Assembly: GCF_040581485.1 (NCBI RefSeq)
Contig: NC_090132.1
Span: forward strand, 18,099,411-18,163,410
Length of the DNA stretch: 64,000 nt
Source: Linepithema humile
Taxonomy: Eukaryota; Arthropoda; Insecta; Hymenoptera; Formicidae
Reading direction: 5' to 3'
Part shown: positions 53,163 to 64,000 of the stretch, piece by piece
How positions within the stretch are numbered: the stretch's first letter is position 1
Layout: the number at the start of each line of letters is the position of its first letter
Notes under the pieces: model-generated
What the model saw: the letters and a program-made list of their open reading frames with translations, nothing else
The model's database searches: none
Told to the model about the DNA's origin: nothing
Position numbers and translations under genes: made by a program

Positions 53163-53815
53163 ATGTCTACTTTTGTGCCAAATAAAGTGTTTTTGCGGGG
53201 AATTTTATTGCACTGCTTTATTCAAAAGAAATCTGCAGCTGAAGCACACAGAATTCTTGTTGAAACATATGGTGACAATGCTCTGTCGAATACGACATGC
53301 AGAGACTGGTTTAGGCGCTTTAAAAATAATGACTTTGACCTTGAAGATAAAGAACGTTCTGGAGCACCGACAAAGTTTGAAGACGAAGAATTGGAGGCAT
53401 TGCTTGATCTAGATCCATGTCAGACGCTAGTAGAGCTCGGGAAAACATTGCAAGTAGATGCGTCAACAGTTTCAAAACGTTTAAAAGCGTTAGGAATGAT
53501 CCAAAAGTCATTTTGTTACATGACAATGCTCGGCCACATGTGGCAAAACCAGTCAAAACTTACCTGGAAACGCTTCAATGGGAAGTTCTACCTCACCCGC
53601 CGTATTCACCGGACATAGCCCCCTCGGATTACCACTTGTTTCGGTCGATGGCGCATGGTTTGAGCGAGCAGCGCTTCCATTCTTTCGAAGAAACCGAAAA
53701 ATGGGTCGATTCATGGATTGCGTCAAAAGATGAATCGTTTTTTCGACGGGGGATTCAATTACTGCCAGAAAGATGGGAGAAAGTGGTCTCTAATGATGGA
53801 CAATACTTTGAGTAA
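53163..53815 (+). pseudogene. Mariner transposase, internal deletion and frameshift
   Basis: The N-terminal part (53163-53507, 115 codons) opens MSTFVPNKVFLRG and contains the paired helix-turn-helix DNA-binding region with TCRDWFRRF, ending LKALGMIQK. The C-terminal part (53507-53815, about 102 codons) is in a different frame. It contains VILLHDNARPH and YSPDIAPSDYHLF and ends DGQYFE before TAA. The two Asp residues of HDN and APSD are 34 residues apart, the DD34D signature. The first catalytic Asp (in the TGDEKW-type motif) and about 125 residues around it are absent. The junction falls in gatccaaaag at about 53498-53507. After it, the N-terminal frame runs into unrelated codons and stops at 53618. 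The usual length is about 345 residues, so this copy is inactive. Confidence 0.93.
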
Positions 53816-53865
53816 AGTTATTGTAAGCCTTATATTTTAAATTAATGTTTTTTTTTTAACAAAAA

Positions 53866-53891
53866 AAACAGCGAGAACTTATTCAAGGTCC
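53866..53891 (-). repeat. Mariner right terminal inverted repeat
   Basis: This is the reverse complement of the left end; it begins GGACCTTGAATAAG on the minus strand. TA follows at 53892-53893. Confidence 0.93.
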
Positions 53892-56800
53892 TAATAATTT
53901 TTTAATTCTTATTAATATAAATATTTCTTGATATTTATTACACGATCCTATTATATGGCTTTGATTATATTTAAACAAATAGTAGTACACCATGGTGATT
54001 TGTCCTCAAAGTATAGTACTTAGTCTCTTAGAATAGATAACACAAGGGTATCCTAACTCTGTGGAAAATTAATGCTGAGGATTGCCGAAGGGACGAGAAG
54101 TTCCGTAGTTTCGGTTGTCGTCGAGATTAAACAGTGCACGAGGTCAGAAAGTCGGGTTAACAACACATGTTGAGACGTTGAGAAAATAAAGTTTGCGAAA
54201 TGAACTTACCGCAAGCTATATTATACATGTTACTTTATGTTGCGTTTATTCAATTATATAAATCATTTATCTCGAAACAACCTATAAAACGATTTTCTAA
54301 AAATAATTGTTAGAAAGTAATATCAATTATAATCCGAATAAAGAAGAATAAAGTTTACAGTTATATGTGTGATATGTGCTCATCGTCGGTGCGCCGTGAA
54401 ACTAAAATTAAGAGCTGTTCTTTAGATAACTTGAGCTCTTAATATACGGCATATATGTATATATATATATATAGAATGCAAATTTACCTATGCAATCTGC
54501 TTCATTACAATACTAGTAATTAGTTTGACCTGCAAGCTATAAATTTACATATGTGTGAAAATGTAAATTTATAATAATTTCACCGAAATTTATCCACCAT
54601 TACAGTTGTAAATTTACATTTTTTTTCAGCATATAATGCGTGATATATACAGCGCTGTAATGACGGACGTGAAACAAATATTCGATCATTTGAATTCCGA
54701 AAGATTGTTTGAGTTGCCCGATAATTGTGCGGAAGCTGCAGCACCAGAAATACAAGTTGCATTACCCGCAATCTTCGCCGGGAGACGCTATCCGTTTGCG
54801 CGGGCCGATTCGCCACGGCGAGGAACAGCAAAGTAAATCCGGGTAGTCGGTTGTCGCCGAAACAAAAGAGTGCGCAAGAAGAAGCAATTTAATTGTGGCC
54901 GGAGTTCCGCCCGAAAACGGATATCCACTTTCTGGTATTACGCTGCAAGGAGGAACTTTTATAACAAGCCACCGCGCGTTTGCGCGTCCCAACGACCGCC
55001 CTTTTCCAGCCCGCACGTAGCGCTCATTCCTGCGAAATTTCCCAACCGGAGAGATTCATATTTTACGACGGTCTCCGCCGTCGCCGTCGCCGGTGCATAA
55101 TATATTTTTGTTGAAACAATCGGCTGTCCGCCGCGGAAGCATTAGTCATGAGTGCTTACGTAGCGTATAACGAATTCAATCTCGTTTTGGTTATAACGAT
55201 ATCGGACAACGTTTCGCCGATAACTCAAAGAGATATAAAACATGTAAATCTAATATATGGTGCCAATTGAAAATCTAAAATCCGGCATAGTAATCGTAAA
55301 AGAAGCAAAGCAAACCTTCTTTTTTTATTTTATGATTCTATTATATAAAAAATGTTCTTAATAATAATTATGCTCTTACAGAGCTTTTATTTTGTAGAAT
55401 TATATTTTTTCAAATCCACATTGAAATTCGCAACAATCCATAATTTTAATCTTAACAGCTATTCATATTTGCACGAAATACACCTAGCGCTATTTCCTCA
55501 TTCTCATCATTCGTGATTGTTATTGCCGAATGTCAAGAGTCACGCTGCTCATATTTAAGATATTAGGTGCCTTTCGCCGTCGTGATTCACACAAAGGGAT
55601 TTCAGCGTGATGACGAGTGCGCGATGATATATGTATTTTATGGTGCGCAACTCTCTTTCTCTCTTTCCGCATGTTCCATTAAAGTCTCACACGAAAGGAA
55701 TATACACCGGAGTAATCAGCCGATGTATACCTATATTCGCCTCTTCGCACACGTCTGCGAACGAGTATATTCACGGCGCCGCGCATTCGTTTAGCGTCGG
55801 CACGTGACGTATGCGCGACGCATACCCGTAAAGATCCGTCGACGATGAAGCTTAACGTCCGCTGCAACGTTATTAGCGATAAATTTAGAGGCTTGAGCCG
55901 CCCTATAATTAAAGGTAAACGGTCGGCGTCTCAGGGCTCTAGAAAATGAACTCGTACAGATTGGAATTAGTACAAAGAAGTATGCGGATGTATTTCGTTA
56001 TGGGCCTTATGCTTACAAAAGTTTTTCAGGGTATTATTAGGCGGCTTAATTAAACGATATAGAGAGAAGATGATTAGAAATCATGTTGTAATATTATCGC
56101 ATTAATAATATCAAATCGTTTATTATGACTTTATCTTTTTTTTTTTTTATTGTAACTTTGAGTATGTGTGGTTATGATTTTAGAGTATCGTGCAAAGTTT
56201 TAGTTTTACTTTTGCAACGTTTGTTGGAATTAACTTCTTATAAGAAATTTAAGATCAAAGATTTTTGAATGTTCAAATATATAAATTACTGTAATTTACA
56301 GTAAAACTTCCCAAAATATTATTCTTTTGAAAATTTCGGTTTATCTTATTTAGATAAAAATTGGATTTGAAAAATTAGGTAACGTTTGAAAAGAAACGTA
56401 AGTAAAACCCAGAGGTAGTTAAAAACGTTAAAAAGAAAAATACCACGCAAATACTGATTATAATTAATGATCAAATTTATAATAGGTATAAAAACGTACT
56501 ATTAAAGTTTGAAGTAGATAAATTCTTTATATTATCAGAGTTTGCCCAATGTAACCGCTATATCATCAAGAACTGGATTTCAGTACTAAGATATCATTAA
56601 CTATTACTTAAGAAAATCGTAATTATCGATCTAACCGACCACCTGCATTGCAATCAACGATTCTCTCGTGGTTCCGACAGCGAGAAAATTATAGTTATCA
56701 GGCGTAAAATGATCGAACGGATTAATCACCGATCAAATTCATGGTAATTAATATACCTAACCGCTAATATGATTTACATTTAACGGTGCATGCGCTTACT

Positions 56801-59800
56801 GTACACATACGAGTTCGCGTAGATTATGGAAATTTGCAAAAGCTTATGAAGCTTTTATACTGAAGCGTGTATCGAATTCCTTGTAATTTGAAGCACTAAA
56901 TTTGTTAGTACAAGTAATTATATAATATTATTACAATTAAGACAGACGATAAATCTAATCCAACCTTGTGTTTAATATTAGCTGCACATGTAATAGCGTA
57001 AAATAGCACGTAGCTGACTTGTAGCGGGGCGATCGTGAACACGAGATTCTCTCCTATCGTCGCGAACTCGGTCGAATGTGAACCAAGCTTAGCGTGAAAT
57101 TTATGTCTGACATGGGATGGCTAACGAGGCGTCGGCTCGATGCCATTTAATTCTTATCTGACCTCTTGATTGGCTCGCGTGCCGCGCGCGAATTAACGCC
57201 GTCGGACCACATTAATTACAGTAATTAACTTGGTTTCACTCGAGCTTGACCAAAGTTCGACGTGGTCTGCCCCTTAGAATCGAAACCATAAACTAGTGTG
57301 CACCCTCATCACACGATAATGCGGCTAAAACAGTATAAAATCGAGATTACAAATTTCTCTCCTATTTCTGTCCTGTATTTTCTTCTGAATAAGCGAACCG
57401 TGTCGCGAAGATAAGTCGCCGTGATGTAACGTGTCAGGCATAATATATTTACAATAACAAATCATCCAAGATTCGACTTAAATCCGATTAAAAAATTTGT
57501 AAGAACGCAATATCTTAAAAATCTGCTCAAAATAAAACTGACGCGACGTTGCTACATACATTACCCGGTAAATTTAGTACGCGGCAAGAATTTATTATAC
57601 GTCGTAAAAGATCATAATCTGAACCTAACTCATTTTTTAAAGCACTGCTTTAACACATTTCACGTATAATCTTCTTATACCTTTTATGTTCCTAGTAATG
57701 TGTTATGCGAACTATTCGAGTTACAATATGATTTACACGTATAATGCACACACGATTTGTGGTATAGTAATTACTGCTAAATTGCTCAACATCACAAAAT
57801 ATATTTCAACATTGCGCCGCAATTAAAATTAATCATTCGGCATGACGGATCTTTAATTATGATTAATATAAAATATCTATAAATTGGACGTTATGAGATC
57901 TCTTTTCAACTAAAACTACAGCACTTCAGTTTTTTTATGACACATTCATCTTCTCGAACAGGTTCTTAAAATCAACTGAGAAAAATGGATTCACGATTGT
58001 CTTTGTCTGCCGACTATCAAGAAATTTCTATTTCCATCCGTGACCTTTGACGTCATTACATAAAGAGAAGAGAAATGTACTTCTATCTTTAGAAGGAAAA
58101 CACGAGATTGTACTTTGCGTTACGATGTAAATGAAATTAATTTTCGACCGAAATCACATCCGTACACGACCGAACGAAGGCTACTCAAAGGCACGTGGCG
58201 GCGTATCGAGAAGCTGCATTAAAAGGGCCGTCTTGTTCTCAGATTAGAGTCTCCATTTACATTTACCTAATCTGAGTGCAAGTATAACGCATTTATTTAT
58301 AAAGGGACGCAACAAATAATGCATATGTATTCACACGTATAAATGACATTAACGATTCAAGTATTCAAATAAAATCAAATATGTTAAATTCCTTGAGTTT
58401 GAACGACTATTTCAGAATAGAAAAAAAAACAAATTTCTAAAAAATGTTTTTAAATTATGACATTGCTTAACTTTTGTCGAGATTTCGTTTAATTTTATTC
58501 AATTTTGAAAAAAAATTTTAACTATAACTTTTCCGCATATTTAATTTATGCAAAAAATTTTAATATATGTATATAATATATATTTTTAATATTAATAAGT
58601 GTAACTTTATTTCCAATTATAATAACTTTTTTCATGCATTCCTGTTAAAATTTCTTTTATATTTATTAAAAGTTATAAGTACAAAAAACTTACGCATTCC
58701 GATAAATCAACTCTAACATAAGTACATGATATTTGACTTTACAAAATATTAGTCTGTAATAATTAAAACAGGATTTCTAAAATAAATGATTCTAGCACTG
58801 TTATCATTGTTATCGTTTCGTTATCTCCTTATCAACATAACACATGCAAAGTTTCACTGGCTTGTTTTGAAGTGCATCGATTTTTTTGATAAACAACGTA
58901 TATTAATGAAGCATATTTTATATGAAACTGTGTACTTTAAATTAATTAAATCCAATTATTATGTAAATACCTTAATGCATATTACTCTGCATATCCGTGC
59001 AAATATTTACGTGTACGTGCCGGAAAAATAAAATTTTTTTCAAGATCTTATAAAATGGAAAAGTTAAACACGGCAGTAAAACTTCATGTTGGATTTATAG
59101 CTAACGACGTTAGTTTACAGACACCTCGTGTATAACTGCGACTTGCACAATACATAACAAAAAAAAAAATATGCTTGCATGCATAAGCATATAGAATGCG
59201 CTTAACGTTAGAAAACAGAACGAATGCAACCATGAGAAATGAATCAGGATCGGCAGTGCCTTAATCTCCTACCAGCCAACGATAGTATGCAGTCTTATTC
59301 ACAGTGCATTTTAATGCAGTGTCTAGTGCAGTATGACATAATTAATAAATGGTACGCGCTATTCACATTTACCCTGATCGAATATTAATTTTCTCAACGT
59401 CGTTCAAGCGGTGGAGTATCGACATGTCTGAGTGATGAAGTTCTTAAGTTAGCGGAAGTTTACAGCGATAAACCAACAGCCGTGGAAATCGTTATGACGC
59501 TTTTGTAAAGATTTTCGGAAGGATTTTTCGAAAGAAGATTGTGGCGTTTAAATTCGCGTCCACCGTCGTCGAGGGCAAGAAGCATTTCGGAACCCTAACA
59601 TAGTATATTATTCAGGAACCTCGGCAAAAGTAGCGGTTACGGGTCGATCAAACCATTCTGGCGGAAGATGTAGTCGCTTTCTATACATGCATAATATATA
59701 TGCAGTCATGTACGTAACGCTTTCCGATGTTTCAGATAAAGTAGATATGATAAGATATTATGATTATTTCCCTTCGTATTACAAGCTTTTGATTTTATTG

Positions 59801-62800
59801 TTACTCCATGATGTAAGTTATTGCCTCATGTATATAAAACGTATTCTTGAAAACTCACTTGAGTATATTTTATGTCAGGTACACTCTCTTACGTTGTATT
59901 TCAAGGTACATATATTTAAATATAATGGTCATAGAAAGAACATCATATTTATTTATGATAAATACAGAATTTTTTGTAGAAAATTATGCTTCATCTGCTT
60001 GTATGCACAAAGTTTCAATAATAATTACTTTTTTCAAACAGCTGTTTTTAAAATTATAAATTTAATAAATGTTGGAAATATATTTTGTGTTATAAAATTT
60101 TGTAAAATCTTGTATTATGGTTTACATCTTTGACCCAATGGATCGAAAGATTATGAAAAAGGAAGCGTACGCCAACGATTACGACAGAAATTGCAATGTT
60201 ACGTATAAACTGTAGTCTGGGACAAAGTCGATTTTATGGCGACGACTACGAGCAGCCATAAATCATACTTCGGTTGATAGTCCGACGAAGTCATAAGTCG
60301 AGCCCTCGATGGTCTGTGGACACGGCAATCTGTTTATATGCTATATAATCGGAAAATCATTTCAGGCGGATTGAACAAAGCACGAACGTTTAATGAAAGA
60401 GCAAACGAGACTCGTTATTAGAAAGGAATGACGGCAATAATATAGCAATTCGGTATCATATCAGAGAAAACTAAGAGATCACGTTTTATACGAGCAATTA
60501 AAAATTTAATCAATATAAAAAATATATTTATACTTGAATATTTTATAAAAAATATATATATCACTGTTTTATGTTAAAGTATCTTCTTAAAATTTAATAA
60601 AAAATTAATTTTGCGAAATTTTAAGTTCAGCATAAACTGTATGTTAATGAAAAAATCACTTCAAAAAATTTCAATTTGAATAGATATGAGCAAAGAATGA
60701 ATCGAGACAAATTTTGTTGTTTTTACGGAGCTTCATAAACTATCGCTTCATTTTGAATGATTCGCTTAGTCAAAAATTTAGGTATACTCATAACGTAATA
60801 TATAATATACTATCTCGACGCGCGTTCGTGTGCTGTAACCGCCCAATAGTTAAGCGATAAAATCTCCATGGACCTCCCAGTGCAGGGCTGTTTTTCTCTC
60901 GTCCACGAGCAAAACTTTCTCGCACGGTTGTCTACAAACCTGAACACCTTCGCCCGTTCCTCTCATTAAACGAAATTGAACCTCTCTCGCGAAATACGAT
61001 TCGCGATCTGCTCTCCGAAATCTGTTTTCATACTGCATTTTGTATTTTAATTGAGTTTTAAAACGGTACGAACACAGCAAGCAATTTTGGATATTACATT
61101 TTGCTAATAAAATTCTTTTTACGTCGCGGATTTCATTCGTCTTTTCATCGAGCTTAATTATTGCGATAAATTAATATAATATTCATGATATTTTTCTCCC
61201 AAAACAAAAATTTGTTATTATACATTCTGCAAAGTGTGTTAATTATATCTCGTCTTTTCTCTTTCTTTTACTTAAATAATCAAGTAAGTATTAAAGTATC
61301 CGAGAAATGTAATTTATTAATGCCAGGTGATTGTAAGTGATCGCATGTAATCACCCAAAGTAGTCATCATTTAATGCTGCAGTTTAGCATCGCTTGCCTT
61401 CAAACTATTGCAATCAGACTATCCGGAAATTTTCCACTCAAGCAACTCGGGTCGCTGTGAATAATACATCGTAGAGGCTCGCTGTCAGTTCACTGTCAAA
61501 CTTCGCACAATTCCAGCGTCTGGATCCACTGGAAACAGCTCGCGTTCGATATGTTTAATGTTGGATCAATGTTCTCGGAATCACGCTGATGTAAAATTTA
61601 CTTTCCGCACGAAGAACAGTTGCCTCTACACGCACCGCACAAAACCACCACAACTACATCGGCTGAGTTTTATGGAAAAATATTAGAAAATAAGGAAGCG
61701 CATGACTGGTAACGACGCTCGTCGTAGAAGAAGCGTCTGACAACTCCGATATTGAAGCTAACGTTCACAGCGCTCGTATCGTGCAGCATGACGGCGATGT
61801 GTTTGGCAAACCCTCGTTCGCCAGGCATCAAAAGAAGTGCCTGTTGTATGCGAGAAGTGTAACGAGAAGTTGAACGAGTAACAGCGCGGAGTGGATATTG
61901 AAATAAAATTTGGAACTGATTTTTTTTCAAAAATACCGGAAAAAAGCATAATAATGGAAAATTCAGAAATAGAAATAACGGTTTATAAAATCGGACATAA
62001 AGGTATTTTATCAGTGATGTGCGTCAACACTCACATATTTTGATGAATTTGGCAGATTTCACGTTACACAAGCATGAGATCGCACAAAAATAGTATTATT
62101 TTTACAATATATAAGAATGCAATAAAAAATTATTACATATACATAATAGTTGTAACAATTTATTATTGTACATTTCAGTATCAATAATTAAAAATTATAT
62201 TATATACGCAAAATATAATAAATATGATTTGTCTCGTTTTGAAGAATCTATAAAATAATTCTGACAAATATCACAATCACATGGAAGAATCGATACAAAT
62301 TTTAAATTAAAAATGTGTCGAATAAAAAAATAACAAAATTTGAATAAATCGAAGGACATTCTCCGCAGGAAGACGTAGAAACGCAGAATGAGATCTTATC
62401 TCTTTGACTCATGTGCCTGTTCGAGATACGATAGTATTCAAACATAAACGTAGACTGTTCTCGACTTTAGAATTTTCGGAGCATCCTTTCGACTATTCCT
62501 CTTAACCATCCTTTCTCTTTTAATGCCCGCGAACACAAATTGCTTTCGTACTAGCCCCTCGACGACGTTCCTCTCCCGCGCGGTGAGCAGAGCGTAAAAA
62601 GGAAAGACGCGACTTCCACGGTAAATTATTTCACCGGCTGGCTAACACCGCGTCTTCGTTGTTCCTTGCTGGTCGATTTGCGCGTCCGCTCGCATTTTTC
62701 AAACTTTCAACCTGTCAGTCGGTTATTTCCGCGCAAACATGTCAGTGCTAGAGACGATCGAGAAACCTCTTTTTTTTTTCACGCTCACAAATATGCTTCC

Positions 62801-64000
62801 TGTGACCACGAGCGAGTGAAAAATTGCATTGAGATTCGTCTGTGTATTGAGATACTCAGATACTCATAAAGTTTGCTGAAGATGTCGAAATTCTCGAGAC
62901 AAGACAATTACTCACTATGCGCAATTAGGACCGACCGGCATCCTTCACGCCGATCGCATTTGTGGTTGTCAAAGACTGATTGGATGTTGCATCTCACGAG
63001 GAATATTTCACGGTCTTCAATCATCTTTAGTCTACGCGCGTGCTCACAATTGACCGCGGATATGAAAGGAAAGCGTCCCGTTTAATCACGTCGGATCTCC
63101 GCAAATTGAATTACGGCGCGCGGTTCGAAGGAAAAAGTAAAAGTCCGCAGGAGGTAGACGGGGGGCATCTGTAAGAGATACACGTGAACGCTCAGAAATC
63201 CCCTGATGAAATCGATCCGTTAATAATAGGATATAATGGAGCGAGTTCTGCGGACGCGCAGCTGCGTGGGGCAAAGGGTTCGGGACGTATTTAAGGGTCG
63301 TAAATTTTTAACATCTAAGAGCGGTCGGTGGCTGTCCGTAAATTTTACAGCGAACGCTTTCTCGACGGGGTGATGTTGCGTTTCGATAAAAAAAAAATCC
63401 TACTGTCCAATTAGGCAAATTCTAAGGCCTCCTCGCCTCCTTTCTCCTCCCCTTTCCCATCGTTTCCACGGCGGGTGGGTTCCCCCCCTTGTTTTTCACG
63501 GATTTATTGGTGGATCTCGCGGTGTGAAGTCGGCTTGTGTACGATTGTGTAGGCGACGTTGCGTTCTCCGTTTACAACTTCTTGGGAGGCAGAGCCGAGG
63601 GCGTGGTATATGGAAGAAAACTCCACGTACAAACCTATAGTGGGTAAAAAAGAACCTCGGAATTTATAACCCCACTCGTTTGTCACTTTTCATCCCAGGC
63701 CCAGGGAGTTGGTGAACCTCGATACGCGCGCGCGCCGCTCGGCAAAGCGTTTCTAACGCCGAGCGAGAATCGCAAGCCGAAAGCTTAGATCAAATTTACC
63801 GCTGACACTTCCGATGATTTTGAAAGCGGTCTCAGCTCCGTGGAAAATAATTTATCGCGCGGGGCGTGCCTCTCATAAATAACGGTTTCCGGTAAAAAGG
63901 AGTGACACATAAGTTTCATTACTCTGAAATGTTCACGTGATCAGCAGCGTAACCGTATCTCCGAGTGCTGACGAGCGAATCACGGCGAGCGTAAGAGACG

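Larger units (their letters stand above)
52995..53891 (+). mobile_element. Internally deleted mauritiana-like mariner element
   Basis: This is an 897-bp mariner-family element flanked by the TA target dinucleotide on both sides (52993-52994 and 53892-53893). Its terminal inverted repeats are 26 bp with a single mismatch. It carries both ends of a mariner transposase frame but is about 0.4 kb shorter than the usual 1.3 kb, because an internal block is missing. The intact TIRs mean it might still be moved by a transposase supplied elsewhere, but it cannot make one itself. Its orientation is opposite to the host ADAMTSL gene, and it sits in that gene's intron, 96 bp upstream of the exon 1 acceptor. 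The transposase wording (FVPNKVFLR, TCRDWFRRF, YSPDIAPSDYHLFRSM) suits the mauritiana subfamily known from ants and other insects. Confidence 0.95.
52899..64000 (-). other. Intron or 5' region upstream of exon 1
   Basis: This region must contain, or lead to, the start codon of the ADAMTSL protein. It holds the mariner at 52995-53891 and otherwise AT-rich DNA, with GC-rich patches at 54.8-55.1, 62.5-62.8 and 63.0-64.0 kb. The last could be near a promoter, but I see no decisive first exon. Candidates are discussed in the findings. Confidence 0.6.

Noticed and set aside
59687..60133. 148-codon plus-strand frame rich in Tyr, Ile and Phe
   Set aside because: The composition simply reflects AT-rich DNA, and no receptor or transporter motif is visible.
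63801..63923. Candidate first exon beginning MKLMCHSF and ending EVSA
   Set aside because: The phase fits, but it is not hydrophobic as a signal-peptide start should be and the donor is only moderate, so it is kept as a candidate only.

Overview
The window is animal nuclear DNA from an insect, most likely a hymenopteran such as an ant. The grounds are very long AT-rich introns, many A-runs and microsatellites, abundant CpG, and a defective mauritiana-like mariner transposon. The species call is inference. The sequence directly supports one gene, one mariner and several small inverted-repeat elements. I found no tRNA, rRNA, CRISPR array or second convincing protein gene.

The gene lies on the minus strand and is read from right to left. 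Five coding exons (52779-52898, 32423-32475, 30330-30429, 8864-9193, 1218-1359) each have consensus splice sites. They join in frame without a gap: 248 full codons including one split codon, plus one trailing base. The product is a secreted ADAMTS-like (ADAMTSL) extracellular-matrix protein. In order it has the end of a probable signal peptide, a short N/D/T-rich linker, a thrombospondin type-1 repeat (TSR1), the ADAMTS cysteine-rich domain, and the start of a second TSR. No metalloprotease or disintegrin exon is needed or seen, because the signal-peptide exon splices directly and in phase onto TSR1. This separates it from true ADAMTS proteases and points to the ADAMTSL/nolo (or papilin-like) group. 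The start codon lies upstream (above 52898, possibly beyond the window). The C-terminal exons lie off the left edge.

Layout from left to right: 1-1217, intron after exon 5; 1360-8863, 7.5 kb intron; 9194-30329, 21.1 kb intron with a fold-back element (11714-11893) and an interleaved inverted-repeat structure (19467-19629); 30430-32422, 2.0 kb intron; 32476-52778, 20.3 kb intron with a MITE-like element (36027-36257) and a purine-rich G4-prone tract near 37.03 kb; 52899-64000, upstream intron holding the 897-bp mariner (52995-53891), only 96 bp from the exon 1 acceptor. Numerous open frames of 60-174 codons lie in the introns. None shows a recognisable domain, and they are treated as chance frames.

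Only about 745 bp of the 64 kb is confidently coding. The rest is intronic and may hold enhancers or non-coding RNAs that cannot be recognised from sequence alone.
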